From positions 1 to 64,000 of the forward strand of contig JAHDVF020000160.1 of NCBI GenBank assembly GCA_022606425.2: 64,000 nt of DNA, given 5' to 3'. Source of the DNA: Lepidostoma basale. Lineage: Eukaryota; Arthropoda; Insecta; Trichoptera; Lepidostomatidae. Both the position numbers and the translations under genes were made by a program. Under the pieces are notes generated by a model. It was not told the origin of the DNA, made no database searches, and saw only the letters and a list, made by a program, of their open reading frames with translations. Below, in pieces: positions 21,216-31,537 of this stretch. How positions within the stretch are numbered: the stretch's first letter is position 1; every line of letters starts with the position of its first letter.

Positions 21216-21349
21216 ACAAATTATTAAAAATGTTTTAATAGCTACTGTGACGGCCGAAAAAATAAGGGATTTTCGGGATTTTTTTTACCTGGATAATTAA
21301 GGAATATGGGGATTGTGTTTTTTTAAATTTATTTTATTAAGTGTAAATC

Positions 21350-21890
21350 TGTGTATGATAGAGTGTAGAATGAAAATATAAGAAGTGAATGCGGTTCGAA
21401 TGAAAGTGCTATGAACAGATACATTTTTTTCTTCTATACAACAGGTCGTTTGAACCCAATTACGGTATACAATTTATTTTAGCTATTATATTGATTCTTA
21501 TGACATGTGATAGGTAGCCAATCTATCGCCATTTTATTGTCACGTGAATTCTACACCAGACCAAAGACAGTGTGACAATCACACTGCCATCGCCGGGAAT
21601 CGAACCCGGGACCTTCGGAATGGAAGTTAAGATGGTTTGGACACATGGAAATAATGAATGAAGAAAGAATGGTAAAAAATATAGGAAGACTGAAGAAAAC
21701 TTGGCACGATCAAATAAACCAAATATTTAATGTCAGCTACGCGAAGAGTCGTAAAAATCGACGAGCGTCCATGACAAAATGTTAGAATGTTGAGGAATCA
21801 AGAGAAGTATGTTAGGAAAGAAAAGCTTGTCTCTCCATTCTTTATGCCTACCCTTTCGGAAGTCGGCGTGATGGTTAGTTAGTTAGTTTT
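21350..21890 (+). mobile_element. RTE-A copy interrupted by a tRNA-derived SINE
   Basis: TCTGTGTATGATAGAGTGTA and AATGCGGTTCGAATGAAAGT before 21420, and AAGATGGTTTGGACACATGG onward from 21628, are consecutive parts of RTE-A. The copy ends with GATGGTTAGTTAGTTAGTTT at about 21870..21889. Confidence 0.75.
21425..21622 (-). mobile_element. tRNA-derived SINE (copy 2), 5'-truncated
   Basis: The minus strand contains GGGTTCGATTCCCGGCGATG (B box GGTTCGATTCC), then GGCAGTGTGATTGTCACACT and TCTTTGGTCTGGTGTAGAAT. It matches the plus copy at 60837, but the A box region is missing at the RTE junction. Confidence 0.7.
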
Positions 21891-21986
21891 AAAATTAAAT
21901 TTAATAAACATAATGGAGCTACAGCGCTCTTGAGATGAGTAATTTATAAAAATGGCGCTCTATAAATCATCCAATTTAATACAATA

Positions 21987-22341
21987 GAGTGTTTTTTTAG
22001 AGGTTTGGTTTTAAACTGGCCAGATTGTTTGTACAGACTGTCAATTTGATAGTTGACAGTTGATTTGTAGTCAGTACGTTTTGCCATTTCACCCAGTTGC
22101 TCGATAAAATTGTCGGAAATTGGACTTCACGATTGCGCTTCATTTGAGCTATCCGGCGCTCATATGCCCCTAGCTAGCTCGAATGAAGCGCAATCATGAA
22201 GTCCAATTTTCGAAACCTTTATTGAGCAACCGGGTAAAATGGCAAAACGTACTGACTACAAATCAATTATCAACTGTCAAATTGACAGTCTGTAGAAACA
22301 ATGTTGCTAGTTTAAAATCCAAACCTCTAAGCAAAACACCC
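21987..22341. mobile_element. Foldback MITE with TA target duplication
   Basis: Flanked by TA at 21985..21986 and 22342..22343. The two halves are inverted copies for about 150 bp each: TAGAGGTTTGG and CAGTACGTTTTGCCAT on the left have complements ATGGCAAAACGTACTG and CCAAACCTCTA on the right. TA duplication suggests Tc1/mariner-type mobilisation. No coding content. Confidence 0.75.
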
Positions 22342-22790
22342 TATATTATCATTAAATGCCACTAGGGCGCCATCTATCATTCTAGACATTAAATAAATTA
22401 TCAAAAAATGATACAAAACAAAATTAGATGTCGCCCTATTGTTTTTGTCGCTTTCTCACAACTCTAATTACGGAGTTTTACTTAGTGTTATGTCGTTACG
22501 AGGAAAAAAAACTCCCGTACATTTGATATAATCAAACCAATGCAAGTCGAGAGATACATAGAGATACATAAACTTATCTCCACACTTCACAGATAACGTA
22601 GATAACCGTGGAGTGTACATAAAACCGCAAATCGGGCCAACTTGCACTTCGCGATACAGGGAATCGTTTTTTTTTTCATTTTCAGTATATTATGCAACAT
22701 ACCTGACCGAGTCATAGAGGGCTCCCTCACTTGTTATAGGCGCAGCGGGGCTCTTCGTCAGCTTCGCTCATGCACTCCCTTGGCCCGTCC
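22342..22790. other. Unassigned intergenic stretch
   Basis: No element or gene recognised. GAGATACATAGAGATACATA near 22550 is a short duplication. Confidence 0.3.
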
Positions 22791-23410
22791 CCCATCCATG
22801 CAGGACTTACGTTAAATAATAATAATAATATGTATTTGTGCAACCAAGGGCGACCCAGACCACTTAAACTAATAAAATCAAATCAAATCAGTTTATTTTC
22901 CCAAAAGATATTACAAACAACAATTATAGTTTAAGGCATCTATTGAAAACAGGTAAAATATAGTAAATATACAATACCAAGAACGCATGAGAAATGGTTT
23001 GACATTAGGAATACAAGATACTCTCCAAACTCAAGAATATTTGTCTCTTTAACGCACTTTCACGAATATGAAAGACGTCGATCTCCGAAGCGATCATGTT
23101 AAGCAGTTTGATTGCTCTCCCTACCGGCAATACCAGATGCAGGTTGGTTCTGTATGCTGGGATATAAAATGCATGCTGAAACTGTCGAAGATAACCATCT
23201 GGAACATAAAGATGGATAGCCTTCAAGATAACGGAGTTCTCAAATAATCCCCTGATAAATCTGAATAAATGGGTAAGTGTGCACCCATCTCTTCTTATCT
23301 GCAAACTATTGGTCCCCAGCATGCCCAAGAGGAATGCAGAACTTACGTTAATAATAATAATAATATGTATTTATGCAACTGTGGGGGACCCAGACCACTT
23401 AAACTACACT
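22790..23410. repeat. Pair of about 73-bp direct repeats flanking an NLR-H fragment
   Basis: TAATAATAATATGTATTTGT with GACCCAGACCACTTAAACTA at about 22800..22866 recurs in slightly diverged form at about 23340..23406. The NLR-H fragment lies between. The repeats are too diverged to be a fresh target duplication. Confidence 0.6.
22867..23335 (-). mobile_element. NLR-H 3' fragment
   Basis: A frame at 23005..23328 encodes GMLGTNSLQIRRDGCTLTHL, YVPDGYLRQFQHAFYIPAYR, VLPVGRAIKLLNMIASEIDV and a LKRQIFLSLES end. The tail is reversed as AATCAAATCAAATCAG. Confidence 0.7.
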
Positions 23411-23514
23411 AATCTCCCTCGATTTCCCGCCGTACATACATAGTTTATTTCATTTATTTATTTAAACATTCAAAAGCATCACAGAACTACATTCAATACA
23501 CCAAAACAAACGAA

Positions 23515-24000
23515 CAAACAAACCATCATGCCGTCTCTCCGCAGGGGTAGGCAGAGAGAATGGACCGCCACACTACTTTATCCTGGCACACCTCTCTAAC
23601 TTCCTCCACATTCATACAGCGAGTCATAGACGCACGTTGATTCTTCCGGCTTCTAACATGACTAACCTTAACAATTAGATTAATTCGGTCATGCCATGTT
23701 TTCCACGGTCTACCTCGACTCCGTAGTCCATTTACATAATTAACGTTTTCTTTTTTAACCATTCTTTCTTCATCCATGCGCTCCATATGTCCGAACCAAC
23801 GCAACGATCCTTTCATAACTTTCTTCATAATACCTTCTTCCGTTCTACATTCCATTTTTATATCAGCATTTGAGATTCTGTCGTATATCGTTCTACCACA
23901 CATACGTCTTAGGGACCTCATCTCTACCGCATTTATTCTGCTCTCATCCTTCTTCTGCCAGTTCAATGCTTCGCTTTCAGACATTAGGGTTGGGACCAGA
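23515..24000 (-). mobile_element. RTE-A (GTTT-tailed subfamily) 3' fragment
   Basis: The tail reads AACGAACAAACAAACCATCA. A frame at 23526..23984 encodes NWQKKDESRINAVEMRSLRR, MCGRTIYDRISNADIKMECR, RWFGHMERMDEERMVKK and ends RSILSAYPCGETA*. This 152-residue frame is uninterrupted. Confidence 0.8.
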
Positions 24001-24004
24001 ACAG

Positions 24005-24320
24005 AATTATATCTTCTTCATTTGCTAAAAATAGTATGCTGCTACAGTGATGTGATGATATGAGGGAGAATGATTGCGTTATATACAGTCTTGCATGTTT
24101 CTGCGCTGATATATCGTCTAACCTGCCCAGAAGTGATATTTTTTTAGCCATCTTCTTAGTAACATATTTTGTATTTTGTGAAATAGTTAGTCTGTTATCT
24201 ATTAGGACACCTAAATATTTGAATTCGTGTATTTCTTCTATAATTTCATCGTCTATCATCACTGTTGATGCCAAAGGTATTCTTTTATTCCCAACATTCA
24301 TGTATTTGGTTTTCAATTAT
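24005..24320 (-). mobile_element. Non-LTR RT fragment, other family
   Basis: Encodes EIHEFKYLGVLIDNRLTISQ and KKMAKKISLLGRL, the region after the RT catalytic core in several non-LTR clades. Family not determined. Confidence 0.55.
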
Positions 24321-24324
24321 TATT

Positions 24325-25375
24325 ATTCAAGACTCGCAACCATAAAGGAATATGGAGAAAACGAGGGTTTGAACCAGTCTCTTCTTGGTCTTGTTAGAGA
24401 TATTTTTGTCTAGCTATATCTTGATGAGCTTTGTCATGGCAGTTTTATCCATTTGGGTTCTGCGTCGCAGAAATATGTTACAGAAAGAAAAAAATGCACA
24501 GCAGGAGGCACAGAAAGGAGGAAGAGGGGAGACAAAATGCAACACACGTTTTCATTCGTATTAATTATCTTAAACAGTCGAACTCAGTTATTACGATAAC
24601 GGAAATAGCGAGTCATGTTTCCTTCTTTTATGCAACATAAGTCTCTCTGGGATTGGTTTGCGGCAATTTCCTCTATTCTTCTCTTCCATTCTTCCCTGTC
24701 TTGTGCGGCTCTTTTAAAATGTGCATATGATGAGCAGCGCACGTCCACCAACAGGTCCTCCAGGTACTCTCGGCGTGGGCGTCCCCTAGAGTTTGTCTCC
24801 TCGGTCATACCCTCCATTATGGCATGCAAGAGGCCTTCTTGTCGTATTACATGGCCGATCCATCTTGCACGCCTTTCGGACAAGGTCCTGAGCAGGTGCC
24901 TTCCTCCTTCGATTCTTTGGAGAACCTCCTCATTTGTAATGTGGTCTCTCCAGGAAATTCCTAAAGTCTTCTATAGGACCACATCTCAAAAGCCTCTAGT
25001 CTCCGTTTATGTCTTTCGGATAGGCACCATGTCTCGCAGCCGTACATCAAGATACTCCATACATAGGTCTTGATGAGGAGTATTCTCAGTTTTAGGTCTT
25101 TATTATTCGATTATATTATTTTCGACCTTTTATTAAATGCAAGCCTATCCTGATGTATATCAAATCAAATCTTTCAAATATACGGCTGTCGACCTCGCTC
25201 TTAGACCGACCGTCCCATGTTATTTTGCTCCCGAGGTAGACAAACTCCTTGGTGTTCTTTAGTGGAACTCCTGACATCACTACTCTCATCTGATGTTGCG
25301 TTCGGCCTACAGTCAGCAGCTTTGTTTTGTCTTTATTAATTGCTTTATTAATTTTAACATCAAAACAGTACAAAC
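24325..25375 (-). mobile_element. RTE-C fragments
   Basis: At 24584..24883 the minus strand encodes ERRARWIGHVIRQEGLLHAI, GRPRREYLEDLLVDV and AAQDREEWKRRIEEIAANQS. At 25116..25373 it encodes NKDKTKLLTVGRTQHQMRVV and KEFVYLGSKITWDGRSKSEV. These are the C-terminal half and the post-RT half of one family, with a decayed stretch between. Confidence 0.65.
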
Positions 25376-25499
25376 GTATTATGTGTCACAACTAACCATT
25401 ATAAATTTACCAAAACAATTCACTTCACGAAATTTCTCCTAATTTACGGGAGCACCACATTAACCAAACCCAATTTTCAAAATCAGAACCAGTATTTTA

Positions 25500-26290
25500 C
25501 CTAATTTCTACGGCATTTATTCTACATTCATCCTCTTCTGCCAACTCTAAGCTTCACTTCCATACATAAAGGTCGACACTTGAACTCCATTGTGAACTGC
25601 CATCATTGCTTTAGTCAAATGTATTAAAATATTCAATTTTTTAATACACACAGCTTGTATAATATAATGTACCGTGCGCATAGCAAATCAGGTACTTAAT
25701 GTATGATATTAGCATAGCCTGACCTTGATTATAAAAAGCAGTTATCTTTTACAGATATACATAGACCGCTTCATTATACATACTTATTCCGGTGCTATGG
25801 AAAAGTCGAATAGTGTGCTTCAGGACTTAAACAAATTACACGGAAGTGAAGCATGGAACTACCAAAATATGTTTCTTCTTTTTCTTCGAACCATCTCTCA
25901 AGCGTTTCTGATAGTATACTATATACACGGTGCGAATAATGGGGTTGGAAATGATCATTAAGGTGGTTTGGACACATGGAAAGATGGTAAAACGTTATAT
26001 GTTAACGATATAAATGGAACTAGAAATAGAGGAAGCACGCCATCTCCCCGAAGGGGTAGGCAAAAATAATGTACTGCCACACTTTTCTCTACTGACATTT
26101 TTATCTCGCTTCCTTAACATTTATACATCGTATCATGCACGCAGTATCTACACAATATTCTAAGAGATCTCATTTCTACTGCATTTATTCGACTTTCATC
26201 CTTCTTTTGCCAGTTCCATGCTTTGATTCCATAGATAATCCTTTCATTATTTTGTTCATAAAACTTTCATTATAATTTTTTTTTTTAAAT
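25500..26290. mobile_element. Cluster of short RTE-A fragments in both orientations
   Basis: Reversed RINAVE..NWQKK region at about 25500..25620, plus-strand GSEAWN at about 25845 and WFGHMER at 25965..26035, then a reversed tail region CATCTCCCCGAAGGGGTAGG at about 26040 with a reversed MRSLRR region to about 26245. All pieces lack open frames of meaningful length. Confidence 0.6.
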
Positions 26291-26354
26291 ATTAATGTTG
26301 TTATATGAAATTTCTAAAAAATCCTTTATAATTTACATTTAATTTAATTCCGCT

Positions 26355-26680
26355 TTGATGAACAAAATAATGAAAGGATCATTAAGATGGTTTGGACACT
26401 TGGAAAGAATGAATGAAGAAATAATGGTAAAAAAATATATACGTTAACGATGTAAATGGAACTAGAAATAGAGGAAGACCGAGGAAAACGTGGCGCGATC
26501 AAATAAATCAAATATTGAATGTTGGACACGTGAGGAGTCAGAGAAATCGACGCGTGTGCATGACACGATGTATGAATGGTGAGGAAGCAAGAGAAATATG
26601 TCAGGAAAGAAACGTGTGGCTGTCCATTCTTTCTGCCTACCCCTTCGGGGGATGGCGTGATGGTTAGTTAGTTTTTTTAT
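26355..26680 (+). mobile_element. RTE-A 3' fragment
   Basis: MNKIMKGSLRWFGHLERMNE-type sequence, NRGRPRKTWRDQINQIL and the GATGGCGTGATGGTTAGTTA end at about 26650..26670. One extra A near 26430 breaks the frame. Confidence 0.7.
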
Positions 26681-27500
26681 AATTAGTAATTCGTCCGCAC
26701 TATCCGCAACGAGAACGGCATCTTCCGCGTAAAGCAGACAATTTACAGCCGACAATTTATTACAAGTCTTGGTGTCGTAATGTATGAGGTATGCAAGTCA
26801 AATGATTTAATGATGAATATCGGAAAGTCAAAGGTGATGGTTTTTGAAAGGGAAGAGCAAATGACAGTTTGTAACATAAGTGTGAACGAAGAGAATTGTG
26901 GGCAGGTGAGTGAATTTGTATATTTAGGTAGCATGTTCACAGCGGATGGCCGAACGGATAGTGACGTCGAAAGAAGGGTGAATGCGGGTAACCAAGTGAA
27001 TGGAGCTTTAAAAATAGTTATTGGAAACAATAATTTATCAATGAAAGCGAAAACGGCCGTTCACAGTGGAGTTCTGGTTCCAACCCTAATATATGGAAGC
27101 GAAGCATGGAACTGGCAGAAGAAGGATGAGAGCAGAATAAACGCGGTAGAGATGAGGTCCCTAAGACGTATGTGTGGTAGAACGAAATACGACAGAATCT
27201 CAAATGCTGATATAAGAAAGGAATGCAGAGCCGAAGAAGGTATTATGAACAAAATTATAATAGGATCGCTGCCTTGGAGAAAGAATGGTTAAGAAAGTAT
27301 ACGTTAATGATGTAAATGGAGTGCGGAGTCGAGGCAGACCGAGTAAAACATGGCATTACCAAATTATTAAAATTTTAAAGGTTGGTCATGTTAGAAGTCG
27401 GAAGAATCGGCGTGCGTGCATGACTCGCTGTATGAATGTGGAGTAAGCTAGAGAGGTGTGGCAGGATAGAGTAGTGTGGCGGTCCATTCTCTCTGCCTTC
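26681..27500 (+). mobile_element. RTE-A (GTTT subfamily) fragment with RT C-terminus
   Basis: A frame at 26780..27292 encodes MYEVCKSNDLMMNIGKSKVM, SEFVYLGSMFTADGRTDSDV, VPTLIYGSEAWNWQKKDESR and RTKYDRISNADIRKECRAEE. It then loses frame near 27270 but continues recognisably to about 27500. Confidence 0.75.
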
Positions 27501-27504
27501 CCTT

Positions 27505-27558
27505 CTTCTTAATGTCGAACCATCTCTCATACTTTCCTGGTATTATATTAAACATTAT
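27505..27558 (+). mobile_element. NLR-H 3' end scrap
   Basis: CTTCTTAATGTCGAACCATC and TCTCATACTTTCCTGGTA match the NLR-H 3' end near 54228..54270. Confidence 0.5.
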
Positions 27559-27559
27559 A

Positions 27560-27760
27560 TCATATTTTCTTCTTCCTAAGCCTATTCCCGTCCACTCCTG
27601 GACAAAGGCCTCCTCCATTCGATTCCATGTCACTCTGTCCTGTGCAGACTGCATCCAGGTTATTCCGACGTGTCTGTTCAGATCATCCTTCCACCGTAGT
27701 TGCGGTCGCCCTGCACTTCTTTTGCCGTCCACCGTCTCCAAATCAGCATTCTTCTTGTCC
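27560..27760 (-). mobile_element. RTE-B 3' fragment
   Basis: The minus strand encodes GRPQLRWKDDLNRHVGITWM, QSAQDRVTWNRMEEAFVQEW then TGIG, with a shortened CTTCTTCC tail. Confidence 0.7.
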
Positions 27761-27789
27761 TTCTTTCGTCCTACGGGGAAACGGCGTGA

Positions 27790-29650
27790 TGGTTTGTTGT
27801 CGTAATCACCTCAAGGGCGCATTAAGACGTGTTTTAAATCTAAAAATCAAAATGTGACCGCTTAAAAAGCGATCGGTTTAAAAGTATAGTAGAACAAAGT
27901 ATAAATGTTTAACTTGGGTATGAAATATGAAAAAGATGGGTTTTCAATTTAGATCTGAAATCTGTCGGATCATTTATGCATCTAGGTGTGAAGGGAGATT
28001 GTTCCAAGCTGATGGACCGGCTACCGCGAACGCTCGATCCCCGAAATTTGTACTAGGGCAACGCTTCGGCTCAACTAATCTTCCTATTGCTGAGGAGTTC
28101 GCCGAGCGAAGTGTGGATTTCCTTGAATTTAGGCTGTCCGTTATACAGAGTTCAGATTTATAACTTGGTGCCATTCCATGTAGCGCTTTGAAGACTGTCC
28201 AGCAGAGTTTATACTGGATTCTTTCTGGACTTTTAAGCCAGTGAAGTTCTTTGAGATGTTGTGTTATATGAGACTTTTTTGGAATGCCTTTAATGAGCCT
28301 TGCTGCTGCATTGAACGCAGATTGAAGTTTGTTTATTTGTTGTTTTGGAATGTTTGCATAAATTCCATTACAATAATCAAGTCGTGACACAACGAAGGAA
28401 TTTACAAGAGTTTTGAAAGTGTCATGGGGAATACTCCTTTTGACGGATTTTAATCGTCTTAGGTGGAAGAAACTAGCGCTGACCGTGTTATTAATTTGGG
28501 ATTTTAGAGACAGATTTGCGTCAAGATAAACACCAAGAAGCTTTGTGGAGTTTTTGGGAACGATATCATTGTCAGCTGTTGAAATTGAGGAATGATCGAT
28601 AAGATGTTGACGCTTTGCGGAAGAAGTCCAGAGAAATTCCGTTTTGGATGGATTTAGTTTAAGTTTGTTTGATGCCATCCATCTGGATATGGCATCAATG
28701 CAGTTGACAGTTGTTGACGTAAGATGTTTGGTGTCATCAGGGTTGCAGAAAAAATAAAGTTGCTGATCATCAGCATAGCAATGTGAGTGGAGGCCAAAGG
28801 ATTCTATTATTTTGGCAACGTCATTTGTAAACATGATAAATAAAAGGGGTCCTAAAACAGAGCCTTGTGGCACACCAGATTGGATATTAGTAAATGAGGA
28901 TTTTTTACCTGCTAGCTGCACAGCTTGTGAACGATCCGACAGATATGAATTTAGCCAGTCTATGGCATTACCTCTAAAACCATACGTGATCGCTAATCGT
29001 TGGATAAGATATGAGTGATCAATTGTGTCAAACGCAGCGCTCATGTCCAGAAGGGAAAGCAGTGCTAATTTGCCTGATTCGTTTGCCAGTACTAAATCTG
29101 ACATGACTCTAAGCAATCCCGTCTCCGTTGAATGGAACCGTCTGTAGGCGGATTGTAATTTAGACAAAATATTATTTGTCGAAAGGTGAGTTGAAATTTG
29201 GGAGGCTACAATTTTTTCAAGAACTTTAGAGATGAATGGTAGATTTGAGACGGGCCGGAAGTTACTAAGATTTTCGGAATCTAGTTGAGGTTTTTTTAAT
29301 ATGGGAGAAACAATAGCTTTCTTGAGCAAAAAGGGGACTTGTCCTGTTAGAAGAGATTTGTTAAAAATTTTGACTAAAAATGGAGCAACATGGTGACAGC
29401 ATCTCTTGAGAAGCCATGTCGGAATTGGATCAAGCGAACACTGCTTATTAGGTGCGTTTAAGATAAGTTTAATCACTTCCTGAGGTGTTAACTTCCTTAA
29501 ATTTAGTTAGAAGTTTTCCCTCATATGTCGTGAAAGTTGGTGGTGTTGTAGATGAAGTCGTTGCACGAATCACAGCGATTTTATCTTCAAAGAATCGGGC
29601 GAGGAGTCCTGAGGAGATAATTTGGTAGAGGCCTTTTCTTGATGATTATT
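27790..29650 (-). mobile_element. CRL non-LTR retrotransposon (CR1/L2 group), longest copy
   Basis: Spans the 3' untranslated end (CACCTCAAGGGCGCATTAAG reversed at about 27805) through RT coding to about 29650, where the frame decays beside a TTATTATTG microsatellite. Related copies lie at 37900..38760, 51345..52140, 44672..44925, 17940..18170 and 59500..59710. Confidence 0.8.
27974..29476 (-). CDS. CRL reverse transcriptase (500-residue uninterrupted frame)
   Basis: Encodes RT of a CR1/L2-group element. Motifs in order: CSLDPIPTWLLK, the YRRFHSTETGLLRVMSDL region at about residue 115, DMSAAFDTIDHSYLIQRLA near 145, SGVPQGSVLGPLLFIMF near 205, the catalytic CYADDQQLYF near 235, NPSKTEFLW, KLLGVYLDANLSLKSQI and the post-RT FNAAARLIKGIPKKSHITQH and ELHWLKSPERIQYKLCWTVF. 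The endonuclease part and true start are missing upstream, so the ATG at 29476 is only the first in frame. It ends GPSAWNNLPSHL then a changed tail (DA*) relative to the copy at 38026, which continues RCINDPTDFRSK. Not a host gene. Confidence 0.8.
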   Translation of the reverse strand: MIKLILNAPNKQCSLDPIPTWLLKRCCHHVAPFLVKIFNKSLLTGQVPFLLKKAIVSPILKKPQLDSENLSNFRPVSNLPFISKVLEKIVASQISTHLSTNNILSKLQSAYRRFHSTETGLLRVMSDLVLANESGKLALLSLLDMSAAFDTIDHSYLIQRLAITYGFRGNAIDWLNSYLSDRSQAVQLAGKKSSFTNIQSGVPQGSVLGPLLFIMFTNDVAKIIESFGLHSHCYADDQQLYFFCNPDDTKHLTSTTVNCIDAISRWMASNKLKLNPSKTEFLWTSSAKRQHLIDHSSISTADNDIVPKNSTKLLGVYLDANLSLKSQINNTVSASFFHLRRLKSVKRSIPHDTFKTLVNSFVVSRLDYCNGIYANIPKQQINKLQSAFNAAARLIKGIPKKSHITQHLKELHWLKSPERIQYKLCWTVFKALHGMAPSYKSELCITDSLNSRKSTLRSANSSAIGRLVEPKRCPSTNFGDRAFAVAGPSAWNNLPSHLDA

Positions 29651-29712
29651 ATTATTGTTATAATGATTATTATTATTGTTATAATTATATTATTATTGTT
29701 ATAATTAGTAAT
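29640..29712. repeat. ATTATTATTGTTATA microsatellite
   Basis: Imperfect tandem array of ATTATTATTATTGTTATAATG-type units (about 27 bp), with AT-rich flanks. Confidence 0.7.
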
Positions 29713-29719
29713 ACTCGTA

Positions 29720-30065
29720 CCCTTGATATAACCACCATCAAGGATCATATTATTGATACCAATAAACAAATATATAAATAACCTCCCGCAGATCAAAGAT
29801 GTAGAACTTAGATAATTTAGGTTAGAATTAATAATTAGTTTCCAGTTCTGACCGCCGGACATGTTTCCTCATGCAGCCATGATGGCTAGTAATTAACGAG
29901 TCTGTTTGCGTTGGATGAAAAGTGTTATGTCATGCTGACACTGAGGTAGTCTATCGTTTTTATCATAGCTCCTAGATAACAATGAAGGCTGCACTTACAC
30001 AGTCAACTTTTATTATTCTTTAATATAGATGTAAATATTTATTTATTTATTTGGGTTAACAAACG
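29720..30065. other. Unassigned stretch
   Basis: No coding frame or repeat family recognised. Confidence 0.3.
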
Positions 30066-30069
30066 TGGC

Positions 30070-30370
30070 TCATTCACTAATTGAAGATCTCGTATCGATG
30101 TATGAGTGCGATGATAGTTTTTGCAATTTGATTGGTTGTCGAGTCAAATGAGCCGTTCAGTGGAGTAGATCCAGAAGAAGATACTGAAGGTACCATGTAG
30201 CCCGAATGGATGGTGACACACTTGCATATACAGCCGCTTATGAAATCCCCTCCGGACACCGCCCACCTGGAAGACCGCCTAAGAGATGGAGGGACAGCTG
30301 GATCTCATCATGATTTCTGTGTCACAGATCGTCAGATCTATTAAAAGAAAAAGAAGAACAAGAAGAACAA
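30070..30370 (+). mobile_element. Dispersed repeat plus RTE-D-like 3' end
   Basis: 30070..30155 is the inverted match of 14925..15010. From about 30240, CCACCTGGAAGACCGCCTAA and GAGATGGAGGGACAGCTGGA resemble the GRPPKRWRESW end of RTE-D, followed by an AAGAAGAACAAGAAGAAC tail. Confidence 0.55.
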
Positions 30371-30404
30371 ACAACGATTACAGAACATAAATAAAACACA
30401 TAGA

Positions 30405-30870
30405 ACTAACTAACTAACTAACCGTCACGTCGTCTCCCCGGAAGGGTAGGCAGCAAGAATGGAACGCCAAACTATTCTGTCCTGACATACTTCTATCGAT
30501 TCCTCTACATTCATACATCTTGTCATGCACGCACGTCGATTTCTCCGACTCCTCACGTGACCGACATTTATTATTTGATTGATTTGATCGTGCCACGTTT
30601 TCCTCGGGTTTCCTCTATTTCTAGCTCCGTTCACGCCGTTTACATATACCTTCTTCACCATTCTGTCTTCACTCATTCTTTCCATGTGTCCAAACCATCT
30701 TAACGAGCCCACCATTATTTTGTTTATAACACTTTCATTCGCACCGCATTCACTTCTTATATTTGCATTTGACTCTATCATATACAGATTTACCACATAT
30801 TCGATTTAGAGATCTCATTTCTACTGCGTTTATTCTACTTTCATACTTTGTTTGCCAGTTCCGCTTTTCC
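30405..30870 (-). mobile_element. RTE-A 3' fragment
   Basis: Tail CTAACTAACTAACTAACCGT reversed. A frame at 30425..30796 encodes ESNANIRSECGANESVINKI, RWFGHMERMSEDRMVKKVYV, RGNPRKTWHDQINQIINV and ends LAAYPSGETT*. Confidence 0.75.
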
Positions 30871-30949
30871 ATTTTCGGAGATATTTGGTTCTGAAAGTAT
30901 CTGTTCTTGCTTCGACTCCATAAGTCTTTATGAAATATACTCTTCTTCT

Positions 30950-31315
30950 TATTCTTCCTTGTTGTAGACCTATGTGGTCTATTTTATAGAGTGTTGCTCC
31001 TTCTGTGAGGTCTCACAGCTTTTAGAAAGTCTCCTACGAGGACGAGTCCTTTGAGGCTGATTATGTAGTGCAATATAGGGGAGTCTGGTGGTGTCCATTC
31101 TTTGGACATGACCGTACCGGTCCCTTCTTCGCTTTCTGCTCCATCTTATAATATCCTCAACCTCACATATCTCTCTAATTCTGGTGTTCCTCACGCGATC
31201 TCTCAGTGTCTTGCCTGCAAATGTCCTCAGTGTCTTCATCTCGGAAGTTCTCAAAACTTGTTTGGTCCTTACTGCGTCTGCCCTTGCTTCAACGCCATAT
31301 GTTATTATTGAATAT
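30950..31315 (-). mobile_element. RTE-D-like fragment
   Basis: The minus strand encodes RTSEMKTLRTFAGKTLRDRV, RNTRIREICEVEDIIRWSRK and GHVQRMDTTRLPYIAL, with an eroded TTCTTCTTATTCTTCC tail. Confidence 0.7.
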
Positions 31316-31537
31316 ACTCAATACTATTAAATAAACTAAAAAGAACATGTTATTTGTGGTAGAGCCGCACTAGAGCAGTTAAAATGTTTTGATTCAAGAT
31401 CTGCGGTTATTGCGAACGGATACATGTCACTCCACATAACATAATAAAACTAGTAAAGAACTGAAATTTATTCTAGTACAATATGAAAAATGATGTTTAT
31501 GGTACAATCCGACATGTTTTTGCAACAATAAGTTATT

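Noticed and set aside
26743..27252. Minus-strand reading frames opposite RTE-A (for example 26743..27030, 27061..27252)
   Set aside because: They are antisense shadows of the RTE-A coding strand and recur wherever RTE-A occurs.
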